DNA of 64,000 nucleotides, taken from the NCBI RefSeq assembly GCF_001612615.1, contig NZ_BDAU01000009.1, positions 248,001 to 312,000 of the forward strand, given 5' to 3'. Of the stretch, positions 8,834 through 17,389 are shown piece by piece (the first letter of the stretch is position 1; each line of letters starts with the position of its first letter). Under the pieces are notes generated by a model. The model was not told the origin of the DNA and did not search any database. It worked only from the letters and a program-made list of their open reading frames with translations. The translations under genes were made by a program, and so were the position numbers. Source of the DNA: Nocardia amikacinitolerans NBRC 108937 (GTDB taxonomy: Bacteria; Actinomycetota; Actinomycetes; Mycobacteriales; Mycobacteriaceae).

Positions 8834-10807
8834 GTGTCCTTGTCCCGTGTTGAAGTCGCGACCTCGTCCCGTTCGCCCCGTGTCGACACCGAGGCGGGGT
8901 TTCCGTTCTCCGCGGTGGTCGGGCAGGAGCGCCTGCAGCTGGCGTTGATCTTGTGCGCGGTGCATCCCGGTATCGGCGGCGTGCTGGTGCGCGGCGAGAA
9001 GGGGACCGCGAAGTCGACGGTCGTGCGCGCGCTGGCCCACCTGTTGCCGCCGGTGGTGGACGAGACGGGCGCGCGGCCCGCGCGGTTGGTCGAGCTGCCG
9101 GTCGGCGCCACCGAGGACCGCGTGGTCGGATCGCTGGATCTGGAGCGCGTGCTGCGCGACGGCGAGCAGGCGTTCCGTCCCGGTCTGCTGGCGGCCGCGC
9201 ACCACGGCGTGCTCTACGTCGACGAGGTCAATCTGCTGCACGACCACCTGGTGGACGTGCTGCTCGACGCCGCGGCCATGGGGCGCGTGCACATCGAACG
9301 CGACGGCGTCTCGCATTCGCATCCCGCGCGCTTCGTGCTGGTCGGCACCATGAATCCCGAAGAGGGCGAGCTGCGTCCGCAGCTGCTCGACCGGTTCGGG
9401 CTCACCGTCGACGTGGCCGCCTCCCGCGACGTCGACGTGCGAATGGCGGTGGTGCGCCGCAGGCTCGACTACGAGGCCGATCCGGTCGGATTCGCGGCCC
9501 GCTACGCCGCCGCCGACCGGGAGATCGCCGACCGCATGCTCACCGCGCGCGACCGGCTCCCCGAGGTCGCGCTCGATGACGTGGAGCTGCGGCGGATCGC
9601 GGCCCTGTGCGCGTCCTTCGACGTCGACGGCATGCGCGCCGACCTCGTGGTGGCGCGCACCGCGACCGCGCACGCGGCATGGCGCGGCAGCGACGCCGTC
9701 ACCGAGGAGGACGTGCGGATCGCCGCGGAACTCGCACTGCCGCACCGGCGTCGACGCGATCCGTTCGACGAGCCGGGCATCAGCGAAGAACAACTCGACG
9801 AAGCCATGAAGGAAGCGGCCGCAGAGGCCGACCGCGCCGAGGAGCCCACGCCGCCAACGGAATTCGACGGTGGCTCGGACGATTCCGAGGGTGATCGCGG
9901 CCCCGAGGACCCGGACGACGGACCCGACGCGCCACCCGAAGGCCCGGGCGGCGGACCCGCGCCGCGCGAAGGACGCACCGGCACACCGAATCCCGGCGCC
10001 GCCAAGCCGCCGCGCTGGGAGGTTCCCGGAGTCGGCGAGGGTGCGCCGGGCCGCCGGTCCCGTGCCCAGACCAGGCACGGCCGGGTCGTCCGCTCCACCA
10101 CCGAGACCACCGCGGGTCTGCATCTGCTCGGCACCGTCTTCGCCGCCGCGCCGCACCAGCACGACCGTGGCCGGGTGGACGGCCCGCTCGCGCTCGCCGC
10201 CGAGGACCTGCGCGGCGCGTATCGCGAAGGGCGCGAAGGCAATCTGGTCGTCTTCGTGGTCGACGCGTCCGGCTCCATGGCGGCACGGGACCGGCTCTCG
10301 GCCGTCACCGGCGCGGTGGTCAGCCTGCTGCGCGACGCCTACCAGCGCCGCGACAAGGTCGCCGTGATCACCGTGCGCGGCCAAGACGCCGAACTCGTGC
10401 TGCCACCGACGTCCTCGGTCGATATCGCGGTCCGCCGCCTCGCAGGCCTGCGCACCGGCGGCAAGACCCCGCTCGCCGCCGGCCTGCTGAAAGCGCGCGA
10501 GGTGATCCAGCGCGAACGCGTGCGCGACCCGCGCCGCCGCCCGATGCTGGTGCTGCTCACCGACGGACGCGCCACCGGCGGAGTCGATCCGGTGCCGAGG
10601 GCCTGCGCCGCCGCCGCACTGCTCGCCAAGGACGCGGTCACCGCGATGGTGGTGGACTGCGAGCGCGGCATGGTGCGGCTCGGACTGGCGACGGAGTTGG
10701 CGGGCGCGTTGCGCGGCGGCTACGTGCGGCTGGCGGAGTTGACCGGCTCGGCGGTCGCCGACATCGTCCGCGCCGGATCCGCGAACGGTGCCGTGCGCGC
10801 CGCCTGA
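8834..10807 (+). CDS. ChlI-ChlD-type chelatase subunit (AAA+ ATPase plus von Willebrand A domain)
   Basis: A 657-aa fusion of the two accessory subunits of a metal chelatase. The N-terminal AAA+ module has Walker [11 protein letters not shown] and Walker [11 protein letters not shown] long acidic Pro/Gly-rich linker follows (about residues 335-410). The C-terminal VWA domain has the MIDAS motif [10 protein letters not shown]. Often annotated as magnesium chelatase, it more likely serves the CobN cobaltochelatase, because it sits with cobO and cobB and there is no sign of chlorophyll synthesis. CobN itself is not in the window. Start GTG 8834 has TAGGCT ending 6 nt upstream. Confidence 0.9.
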   Translation: MSLSRVEVATSSRSPRVDTEAGFPFSAVVGQERLQLALILCAVHPGIGGVLVRGEKGTAKSTVVRALAHLLPPVVDETGARPARLVELPVGATEDRVVGSLDLERVLRDGEQAFRPGLLAAAHHGVLYVDEVNLLHDHLVDVLLDAAAMGRVHIERDGVSHSHPARFVLVGTMNPEEGELRPQLLDRFGLTVDVAASRDVDVRMAVVRRRLDYEADPVGFAARYAAADREIADRMLTARDRLPEVALDDVELRRIAALCASFDVDGMRADLVVARTATAHAAWRGSDAVTEEDVRIAAELALPHRRRRDPFDEPGISEEQLDEAMKEAAAEADRAEEPTPPTEFDGGSDDSEGDRGPEDPDDGPDAPPEGPGGGPAPREGRTGTPNPGAAKPPRWEVPGVGEGAPGRRSRAQTRHGRVVRSTTETTAGLHLLGTVFAAAPHQHDRGRVDGPLALAAEDLRGAYREGREGNLVVFVVDASGSMAARDRLSAVTGAVVSLLRDAYQRRDKVAVITVRGQDAELVLPPTSSVDIAVRRLAGLRTGGKTPLAAGLLKAREVIQRERVRDPRRRPMLVLLTDGRATGGVDPVPRACAAAALLAKDAVTAMVVDCERGMVRLGLATELAGALRGGYVRLAELTGSAVADIVRAGSANGAVRAA

Positions 10808-10854
10808 TCGTCGTGACTCCGCTCCGATAGTTGTACGAGGCACAAGGAGATTCG

Positions 10855-11469
10855 ATGCCCAAGGGTGTGCCGGAGACGGTTCCGGACGATGGACTGACCA
10901 CGCGGCAGCGGCGCAACCAGCCGGTGCTCGCGGTGCACACGGGTCCAGGCAAGGGGAAGTCGACCGCCGCGTTCGGGATGGCGTTGCGGGCCTGGAATCA
11001 GGGATTCGACGTCGCCGTCTTCCAGTTCGTGAAGAGCGCGAAGTGGAAGGTCGGTGAGGAGGCGGCGTTCCGCACCCTCGGGCGGCTGCACGAGGAGACC
11101 GGCGCGGGCGGCGCCGTGGAATGGCACAAGATGGGCGAGGGCTGGTCCTGGACCCGCAAGCACGGCACCGAGGAAGACCACGCGTCCGCCGCGCTGGCGG
11201 GCTGGCGGGAGATCGCGCGCAGGCTGGCCGCCGAACAGCATCGCTTCTACGTGCTCGACGAGTTCACCTATCCCCTGAAGTGGGGCTGGGTCGACGTGGA
11301 CGAAGTGGTCAAGACGCTGGTAGACAGGCCCGGCAACCAGCACGTCGTCATCACGGGCCGCGACGCGCCGCAAGCGCTGATCGATGCCGCCGACCTGGTG
11401 ACCGAGATGACCAAGATCAAGCATCCGATGGACGCGGGGCGCAAGGGTCAGCGGGGTATCGAATGGTGA
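10855..11469 (+). CDS. cobO: Cob(I)yrinic acid a,c-diamide adenosyltransferase
   Basis: Transfers the 5'-deoxyadenosyl group from ATP to the cob(I)alt corrinoid (CobO/BtuR/CobA-type). The 204-aa protein shows the P-loop HTGPGKGKSTAAFGMALRAW, a flexible N-terminus, and FYVLDEFTYPLKWGW with the acidic catalytic-site segment. Start ATG 10855 has a strong AAGGAGA 5 nt upstream. It lies 47 bp after the chelatase and 37 bp before cobB, on the same strand, consistent with an operon. Confidence 0.95.
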   Translation: MPKGVPETVPDDGLTTRQRRNQPVLAVHTGPGKGKSTAAFGMALRAWNQGFDVAVFQFVKSAKWKVGEEAAFRTLGRLHEETGAGGAVEWHKMGEGWSWTRKHGTEEDHASAALAGWREIARRLAAEQHRFYVLDEFTYPLKWGWVDVDEVVKTLVDRPGNQHVVITGRDAPQALIDAADLVTEMTKIKHPMDAGRKGQRGIEW

Positions 11470-11506
11470 ACCGCTGCAGGGTGATTTCGCGCCGGTCGGT
11501 GGCGTG

Positions 11507-13315
11507 ATGGGCACGGTGCCCGCGGTCGTCGTCGCCGCTCCCGCCTCCGGGAGCGGAAAGACCACGCTGGCAACGGGTTTGATCGGCGCGTTGCGGCGAG
11601 CGGGACACCGGGTAGCGCCCTTCAAGGTCGGACCGGACTACATCGATCCCGGATACCACGGGCTCGCGGCGGGACGCCCCGGACGCAATCTCGACCCGGT
11701 GCTCGTCGGCGCCGACCGGGTGGCGCCGCTGTACCACCACGGCGCCGCGGGGTGCGATCTCGCGGTGATCGAGGGCGTGATGGGTCTGTTCGACGGACGC
11801 ATCGACGAGCACGAAACCGGCCCTGTCGCAGAGGGTTCCACCGCCCAGGTCGCCGGTCTGCTCGGCGCGCCCGTGGTGCTGGTGGTGGACGCCCGCGGCC
11901 ACAGCCAGAGCCTGGCCGCCCTGCTGCACGGCTTTGCCACCTTCGACAGCGGCGTGCGGCTCGGCGGCGTCATCCTCAACCGCGTCGGCAGCGAACGCCA
12001 CGACCAGGTCTTGCGCGCCGCCTGCGCGCGGGTCGGGCTGCCCGTTCTCGGTTCGCTGCCGCGGATGGACGCGCTCGAGGTGCCGTCCAGGCATCTCGGT
12101 TTGATTCCGGCCGTCGAGCACGGTGCGGCGGCGTCGGCCGCCGTCGCCGCGATGACCGATCTCGTTGCGGCGCACGTGGATTTGGCGGCCGTGGCGGCGC
12201 TGGCGCGGCCCGCGATCTGCGGGTCCGCATGGGATCCGGTTTCGGCCATCCGCGAGGCGAGCGGGGGTGGTTCGGCGATCCGCGTCCGCGTGGACACAAC
12301 CGGACCGGCACGGCGAGCTGCCGGATCCTCGGCGCTCGGGGAACCGGACAGATCGATCGAAGACAGTGCCGCGACCGAACCGGGTCGGCCGGACGAGCCG
12401 ATCGACGACGGTGCTGCGACCGGCCAGGGCCGCGTGAGCGGCGGCGAGCCGACTGCGCGGCGGCCGATCGCGGCGCAGGGCGAAGGATCCGCCGACGACC
12501 ATGGTGCACGCGCTGCGCGGTCGATCGGTGTCGGTCCGCCAGAGTGGGTAGCTGCTGAGTCGGTAGGGACCGTCGACGGCGGTGCCGCGAATGAATACCT
12601 TGTTGCCACGCCGACATCGGCCTGGCCGATCTTGGACAACCTCGGCCGTTCGCGCGACGGTGCGATGGGCACCGGCGGTGGTAGCGACGGTCCCGTGGTC
12701 GCGATGGCGGGCGGACCCGCGTTTACCTTCGGCTACGCCGAGCATCGCGAACTGCTGATCGCGGCTGGGGCGCGGGTGGTGGTCTTCGATCCACTGCGTG
12801 ACGAATTGCCTTCGGGAACAGCGGGTCTCGTGCTGCCCGGTGGATTCCCTGAGGAGCATGCCGCCGACCTCGCGGCCAACACGCCCCTGCTCGCCGCGGT
12901 CCGCGCGCACGCTCGCGCGGGGCTGCCGATCCACGCCGAATGCGCGGGCCTGCTGTACCTCACCCGCTCCCTCGACGGCCACGCCATGGCGGGCGTCGTC
13001 GACGCCGACGCCGAGTTCGGCCCGCGCCTGACCCTGGGCTACCGCGACGCCGTCGCGCTGGCCGATTCCGCGCTCTGGCGGGCGGGGGAGCGCGTGCGCG
13101 GCCACGAATTCCACCGCACCCGACTGGTCACCACCGCCCAGGACGCCCCCGCCTGGGGCTGGCACGACGGCTCGGGGGCTCGCGTCCGAGAGGGCGCGCT
13201 CGTCGGCCGCGTACACGCCTCCTACCTGCACACCCATCCCGCCGGGAATCCCGCGGCGACAGCGCGTTTCGTCGTTGCCGCCGCCTCCTACGCTCGCGCC
13301 GATGTCTCACATTGA
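11507..13315 (+). CDS. cobB: Cobyrinic acid a,c-diamide synthase with a long internal insertion
   Basis: ATP- and glutamine-dependent amidation of the a and c carboxylates of (hydrogeno)cobyrinic acid. The N-terminal synthetase domain starts VVVAAPASGSGKTTLATGL and has PFKVGPDYIDPGYH. The C-terminal glutaminase-type domain starts AGGPAFTFGYAEH and has the Cys nucleophile in HAECAGLLYL. Between them, residues ~248-393 form a Gly/Ala/Asp-rich low-complexity linker with internal repeats; the family normally has a short connection, so this protein (602 aa) is about 130-150 aa longer than usual. GTG 11504 is an alternative start. The last ~20 codons are the source of the tandem repeats that follow the stop. 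Confidence 0.92.
   Translation: MGTVPAVVVAAPASGSGKTTLATGLIGALRRAGHRVAPFKVGPDYIDPGYHGLAAGRPGRNLDPVLVGADRVAPLYHHGAAGCDLAVIEGVMGLFDGRIDEHETGPVAEGSTAQVAGLLGAPVVLVVDARGHSQSLAALLHGFATFDSGVRLGGVILNRVGSERHDQVLRAACARVGLPVLGSLPRMDALEVPSRHLGLIPAVEHGAAASAAVAAMTDLVAAHVDLAAVAALARPAICGSAWDPVSAIREASGGGSAIRVRVDTTGPARRAAGSSALGEPDRSIEDSAATEPGRPDEPIDDGAATGQGRVSGGEPTARRPIAAQGEGSADDHGARAARSIGVGPPEWVAAESVGTVDGGAANEYLVATPTSAWPILDNLGRSRDGAMGTGGGSDGPVVAMAGGPAFTFGYAEHRELLIAAGARVVVFDPLRDELPSGTAGLVLPGGFPEEHAADLAANTPLLAAVRAHARAGLPIHAECAGLLYLTRSLDGHAMAGVVDADAEFGPRLTLGYRDAVALADSALWRAGERVRGHEFHRTRLVTTAQDAPAWGWHDGSGARVREGALVGRVHASYLHTHPAGNPAATARFVVAAASYARADVSH
12346..12435 (+). repeat. Two 45-bp tandem repeats inside the cobB linker
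   Basis: Units 12346-12390 and 12391-12435 encode similar peptides (DRSIEDSAATEPGRP and DEPIDDGAATGQGR). A weaker third relative (VGTVDGGAANEY) lies near 12570-12600. Units are multiples of 3, so the cobB frame is kept. This suggests that the linker grew by duplication. Confidence 0.6.
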
Positions 13316-13738
13316 GTGCCCCCGCTTAGCGGAAGTCCGGCGGCGACAGCCCGTTTTGTCGCCGCTGATGACTTCGCTTGCGCCGATGTCTCGCGTTGAG
13401 TGTCCGCGCTTGGCGGAAGTCCGGCGGCGACAGACTGTTTCGTTGCCGCCGCCGACTCCGACGCTCGCGCCGATGTATCCCGCTGAGTGCCCCCGCTTGG
13501 CGGAAGTCCGGCGGCGACAGACTGTTTCGTTGCCGCCGCCGACTCCGACGCTCGCGCCGATGTATCCCGCTGAGTGCCCCCGCTTGGCGGAAGTCCGGCG
13601 GCGACAGCCCGTTTTGTCGCCGCTGCGCACGCCGTTGCATCCCGCTGGGTCCCACCGCTCAGCGGAAGTCCGGTGCTGGCAGCCCGTTTGCTCGCGGCCG
13701 CAGTCGATCGCGCCCGCGCCGACATCACGTGCTGAGCC
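13256..13738 (+). repeat. Tandem array of decayed copies of the cobB 3' end
   Basis: Repeat starts (gcgacag-like) are at 13256, 13343, 13427, 13514, 13601 and about 13676, giving units of 87, 84, 87, 87 and 75 bp, with a sixth partial unit. The first unit is the end of cobB itself (ATARFVVAAASYARADVSH then stop). The following units, read in the cobB frame, give ATARFVAADDFACADVSR-stop and ATDCFVAAADSDARADVSR-stop (twice), then more diverged versions. Each unit also has a 24-30 bp spacer with CGGAAGTCCGGCG. All unit lengths are multiples of 3, which keeps a spurious 225-codon frame open across the array. Confidence 0.85.
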
Positions 13739-13751
13739 CCGGACCCCGGTC

Positions 13752-13912
13752 GTGGTCAGCGCCCGGATTCGGCCAGAGACCCCAGCCGGTGCGATCCTGT
13801 CCACCGTGCGGCACGCCGTCGGCGTCGAGCCGCCCATATGTGTCGCCGCCATCGACTTCCGCCGGGCGGCTGCTGGCCCGCCCGCAGCGGCTGAACCTGG
13901 TATTCCGCTGCG
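13752..13912 (+). pseudogene. Decayed upstream duplicate of the cobE N-terminal half
   Basis: This stretch reads VSARIRPETPAGAILSTVRH, AVGVEPPICVAAIDFRR and EPGIPLRT. It aligns with VGVGMRPGTAATAILTAVRH, AVGDETPACLATIDRRG and ELGIPVCV of the intact cobE that begins 27 bp later. Similarity stops near 13912. No start codon or complete domain remains, so it is a partial duplicate. Confidence 0.7.
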
Positions 13913-13938
13913 CACTTCCCCCGACCGAGCCTGCGCAA

Positions 13939-14319
13939 ATGTCGCCCCCTGAGCTCCACCGCCTGGTCGCGGTCGGCGTCGGCATGCGGCCAGGGACCGC
14001 GGCCACGGCGATCCTTACCGCCGTGCGACACGCGGTCGGCGACGAGACCCCGGCCTGCCTCGCCACCATCGACCGGCGCGGCGACGAGCCGGGATTGCGC
14101 GAGGCGGCGGCCGAACTCGGTATTCCGGTGTGCGTTTTCACCGCCGCGGAGTTGGACGCGGTCGCCATCCCCACCCCGGCCGCCCGCACGAAGGCGGCGG
14201 TCGGAGCGGCAGGTGTCGCCGAGGCCGCGGCGATTCTCGCCGCAGGTGGCGGAACCCTGCTGCGCGCCAAGGAGATTCACGGCGACGTCACGGTCGCGGT
14301 GGCGCGTCGCAGCGGATGA
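13939..14319 (+). CDS. cobE: CobE / CbiG C-terminal domain protein (cobalamin biosynthesis)
   Basis: A 126-aa single domain of the CobE/CbiG_C family, found in cobalamin operons. CobE of the aerobic pathway is implicated around the precorrin-4/5 steps, but its exact role is not settled. Family features visible are VAVGVGMRPGTAATAIL at the N-terminus, LREAAAELGIPVCVFTAAELDAV in the middle, and VAEAAAILAAGGGTLLRAKEIHGDVTVAVA at the C-terminus. ATG 13939 is the first start that includes the whole domain. It follows the cobB-derived repeats and a decayed copy of itself, and another fragment lies downstream. Confidence 0.88.
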   Translation: MSPPELHRLVAVGVGMRPGTAATAILTAVRHAVGDETPACLATIDRRGDEPGLREAAAELGIPVCVFTAAELDAVAIPTPAARTKAAVGAAGVAEAAAILAAGGGTLLRAKEIHGDVTVAVARRSG

Positions 14320-14327
14320 TTGGCCGC

Positions 14328-14436
14328 GCGACGCGGAACCCGGTGGTCGCGATGCGCACACCGCCGCGGGGCTGGATGCGGTAGCCGTGCCTTCTCCTGC
14401 GGTATGCACGAAGGCGGCAGTGGAGAGCGGCCGGTG
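14328..14436 (+). pseudogene. Decayed downstream fragment of cobE
   Basis: The segment encodes GLDAVAVPSPAVCTKAAV in one frame, clearly related to ELDAVAIPTPAARTKAAV of cobE; the DNA similarity covers about 85-110 bp. A further short echo (acgcacaccgcggtggtcgcc) lies near 14466-14486. The remaining intergenic DNA to 14656 shows no gene. Confidence 0.6.
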
Positions 14437-14656
14437 TTGTCGATGCGGCCCCATTCCAGTGCCTACGCACACCGCGGTGGTCGCCGAGGACCTCCGATCG
14501 GTCACCGAAGGCCGTGGATCGCGCGGGCGCGGTGCTCACCAGAGAGGCTCGCGCGCCCGGCGCCACGTCGGTGACGTCGGTGTCCGCTCGACCGGTTCGA
14601 TAGACCCGGTCGAGCGGTCCGCCGTGCGGGCGGTCGGCGGATCGCGGATCGGCCGA

Positions 14657-15760
14657 CTACGGTGCGACCGATGTCCAGTCGGCGAATCCCGTGGGATCGT
14701 GGCGGCCGAGGGAGGCGTGTTCGAAAAGGCCCCACCCTTCGGCCGATCCGCAGCGGGCGTGGGCGACGTGGTCGATGACGCCGTACGGGATGCGGGGAGC
14801 GATGGCCGGGTCGGTCAGGTCGTAGCGGCGGAATTCGGACCAGTCGCGGCCCTTCCACTGGCCGTGCAGCCAGTCCGGGTCGCCGCCGTAGCCGCAGCCG
14901 ACGTGCAGCGGGACGCCGGTGCCGGGAGTGATCTCGACCTCGAGCGACTTGCCGTCCTGCGTCGTGAGATCGAGCCGGGCGGCAACGGGAATCCTTGTGC
15001 CCGAACGGTATCGGATGGTGACGCGCGGCCAGCCGAGCTGTTCGGTGCGGCCGTCCGGCCAGATACGCACCGCGTCGTTGAGAGTGCGCCTGCCGTCCGG
15101 CTCCTCCTGCACGATCACCACAATCGCGAAATCGTCGAAGCGCAGCGGCACGTACAACCACCAGAAGCCGCCCGAAGGCTCGGCGGCGGCGCGCCCCGCG
15201 GGCTCGGTCTCGCCGACCGGCCGGATGCCCCAGGAGCGGTCGCGGGTGCCGGTCCACACCGCGGGGTCGACCGCGATATCCGTGCCGTCCACGTGCAGCG
15301 TTCCCGCCCAGGAACCGACCTGCGCGAAGCGGGACGCCTCGATGATGGGCCGGTTGCCGGTGAGTATCAGGTGCGGCTGTTCCTGCACGGTGGGGAAGGC
15401 GCCGGTCCAGGTGAGGTCGCAGCTCAGGTCCTCGTGCTCGCAGACGACGCGCAGCCGCTGCAGCGGTTCCAGCACCTCGATGTGGTAGCCGCCGACCCGC
15501 ATGTCCAGGCTGCGGTCGCCCAGCGCGTCGGAGAACCGCACCGAGCGCACCTCGTCGCCGCGGCGGACCGCGAGGTAGGCGTCGGTCACGCCCAGGTTCG
15601 GGTAGACGCCGAGGCCGGTGATCAGCAGCGTGCCGCCGTCGCGGTCGTGGGCGTTGAAGTAGCTGCGGTCGTAGAAGTTTCGGTCGCTGGAGCCGACCCT
15701 GGCCAGCGAGAGCGGCGTCTGATGGATGGGGTATTCGTCGAGGGGCGCGGGTGCGGCCAT
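14657..15760 (-). CDS. Conserved actinobacterial protein of unknown function (lipocalin/hydroxyneurosporene-synthase-like layout)
   Basis: A 367-aa protein rich in beta structure, without signal peptide or membrane helix. It starts DEYPIHQTPLSLARVGSSDRNFYDRSYFNAH and has repeated Trp/Gly segments (DRSWGIRPVG, FWWLYVPLRFDDFAIVVI, WLHGQWKGRDW). I do not recognise a catalytic motif. Start ATG 15760 has GAGGAA about 5 nt upstream and is 8 bp after the stop of the kinase-like gene, so the two are almost certainly co-transcribed. ATG 15778 (MDVRNT) would overlap that gene. The pairing suggests a shared small-molecule or lipid pathway, which is inference. Confidence 0.6.
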   Translation of the reverse strand: MAAPAPLDEYPIHQTPLSLARVGSSDRNFYDRSYFNAHDRDGGTLLITGLGVYPNLGVTDAYLAVRRGDEVRSVRFSDALGDRSLDMRVGGYHIEVLEPLQRLRVVCEHEDLSCDLTWTGAFPTVQEQPHLILTGNRPIIEASRFAQVGSWAGTLHVDGTDIAVDPAVWTGTRDRSWGIRPVGETEPAGRAAAEPSGGFWWLYVPLRFDDFAIVVIVQEEPDGRRTLNDAVRIWPDGRTEQLGWPRVTIRYRSGTRIPVAARLDLTTQDGKSLEVEITPGTGVPLHVGCGYGGDPDWLHGQWKGRDWSEFRRYDLTDPAIAPRIPYGVIDHVAHARCGSAEGWGLFEHASLGRHDPTGFADWTSVAP

Positions 15761-15768
15761 GGTGTTCC

Positions 15769-16899
15769 TCACGTCCATTCGTAGGTTCCGTCGAGCAGCG
15801 CCTCCAGGCTTGCCCGGTGCATCACGTAGTCGTCCCGGTCGGGAGTGTCGGTGTCCTCGCCGAAGTGGATCATCCTGCGCTTGACCCTGGCCATCACGAT
15901 CCCGTGCCGCAGCGCGGCGTAGACGAGGTAGAAATCCAGGTCCCGCACCGTATAACCGGTCAGCTCTTCGTATTTCGCCACCACTTCCGAGCGGCGCAGG
16001 AAGTCCGGCAGTCCAGGTTGCTCGAAGCGGGTGGCGAGATCCTGGAAGAACCGGTGGATGAAGACGATCCAGGCGATGTCCAGCTCGCGCGGACCCAAAC
16101 CCGCCATCTCCCAATCCAATACGGCGACCGGCTCGAATCCGTCGTAGATGATGTTGCCGGGACGAGAGTCGCCCCAGGACAACACATCCGGGCCGGGATC
16201 GGCGGGCCAGTGCGCGTCCAGCCAGTCGAAGGCGCGCTCGAGCAACGGGATCGGATATCCGTCGTCGGCGAGCGCCCAGCGATACCAGGCGCGATGCCAG
16301 TCCACATGCCTGCGCAACGCCTGGCCCGGTCCGTCCAGCATCGGGAACCTGGCGGCGGGGTCCGGGATGGCGTGGATCTTGGCCAGCACGGCGAGGGTGT
16401 TGTCGGTCAGCAGCGCGCGTTCGGCGGGCTCGGCGTCGAACAGCCAGCCGTAGAAGACATAGGGCGGATTGTCGGCCGGAACCCGACCGTCGATCCGGCG
16501 CATCACGAAAAACGGTGTGCCGAGCACACTCTCGTCGGTCTCCAGCCAGCACAGCGGTGGCACCGGCACGTCCGTCGCGGCCGCGACACCCGCCATCACG
16601 TGGTACTGCTTGGCCAAATCGTAGGTTTCGAAGACCGGGAAGTCGTCGGCGGTCGGTGCCAGCCGCGCGACGAACGAGCCGCCTTCGGCCCGGCCACCCA
16701 CGCTCCACTCCGCGTCGAAGAGCACCGACGCGCTCGACATCCCGGACCCCTGCGGCAGCGTCAGCTCGTGCACGCGCGGCGGCTCGTCGGCCGCGACCTT
16801 GCCCGCCAGCCAGCGCGACAGGTCGTCGGCGAGGCTCTGGAGATCGCGTTCGCTGATCGTGAGCTGGCGCCGCTCGGTGGGATCGGGCTCGTCGGCCAT
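15769..16899 (-). CDS. Phosphotransferase-family (APH/ACAD10-like) kinase
   Basis: A 376-aa aminoglycoside-phosphotransferase-fold protein. The kinase-like active site is seen in LSWGDSRPGNIIYDG (Brenner-type loop, catalytic Asp in GDSRPGN) followed by VAVLDWEMAGLGPRELDIAW (metal-binding DxD-like segment). The N-terminal nucleotide lobe has LPQGSGMSSASVLFDAEW. The family includes ACAD10-like kinases that act on hydroxyacyl substrates as well as resistance enzymes; no resistance role can be claimed. Two ATGs (16902, 16899) follow AGGAGG, and 16899 gives the better spacing. Confidence 0.82.
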   Translation of the reverse strand: MADEPDPTERRQLTISERDLQSLADDLSRWLAGKVAADEPPRVHELTLPQGSGMSSASVLFDAEWSVGGRAEGGSFVARLAPTADDFPVFETYDLAKQYHVMAGVAAATDVPVPPLCWLETDESVLGTPFFVMRRIDGRVPADNPPYVFYGWLFDAEPAERALLTDNTLAVLAKIHAIPDPAARFPMLDGPGQALRRHVDWHRAWYRWALADDGYPIPLLERAFDWLDAHWPADPGPDVLSWGDSRPGNIIYDGFEPVAVLDWEMAGLGPRELDIAWIVFIHRFFQDLATRFEQPGLPDFLRRSEVVAKYEELTGYTVRDLDFYLVYAALRHGIVMARVKRRMIHFGEDTDTPDRDDYVMHRASLEALLDGTYEWT

Positions 16900-17389
16900 C
16901 ATCGTCCTCCTGTAGTCGGGCGGCGGGCCACCCACCACCCGGCACTTCCTCCCGGGATAGGCGAACTGTAACGCGTTCTAATTGGGTGTCGCGGGGATTC
17001 GCGGGATTGGTTCGCTGACCGAACTCCAGGGTTGACACGGGTCCCCGTCATCCTTTCGGAGTATGGCGGCTACCCCGCGCGATGGAGCCGGAAATCGGGA
17101 TCCCGCCGGAAGCGCCCGGAGGGTCCGCGTGGATACCGTCCTCACGGAAAGTCGTCCATGGCAGTGAGGAGGGATCCGTGCGGGATCGGGGTGAGCGAAC
17201 CATCGGCGCAGCGCTTCCAGGTGCGGTGTCTCCGAGCGGTGTCGGGGTGCGAGCGGGCCGCGAGCGCAGCGCCTGCGGGCGTGGGGTCATCGGGTGTCGG
17301 AGCGGCGCTGTGCTGTGGGGGCGCGGCGAGCGGAACAATCGCACAACGCCCACGGGTGCGGCGGCGTCGAGCGTCGGCGAGGTGTCGCT
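16900..17389. other. Intergenic region between divergent operons
   Basis: About 490 bp separating the leftward kinase operon from the rightward DoxX-like gene. Open frames here have no ribosome sites and read as low-complexity Arg/Gly/Ala sequence. AGGAGG for the kinase is at the left edge and GAGG for the membrane protein at the right edge. No convincing operator was seen. Confidence 0.45.

Noticed and set aside
13302-13952. 225-codon frame across the cobB-tail array as a repeat protein
   Set aside because: It stays open only because repeat units are multiples of 3; there is no ribosome site, and the repeats are better explained as cobB-derived DNA in another frame.
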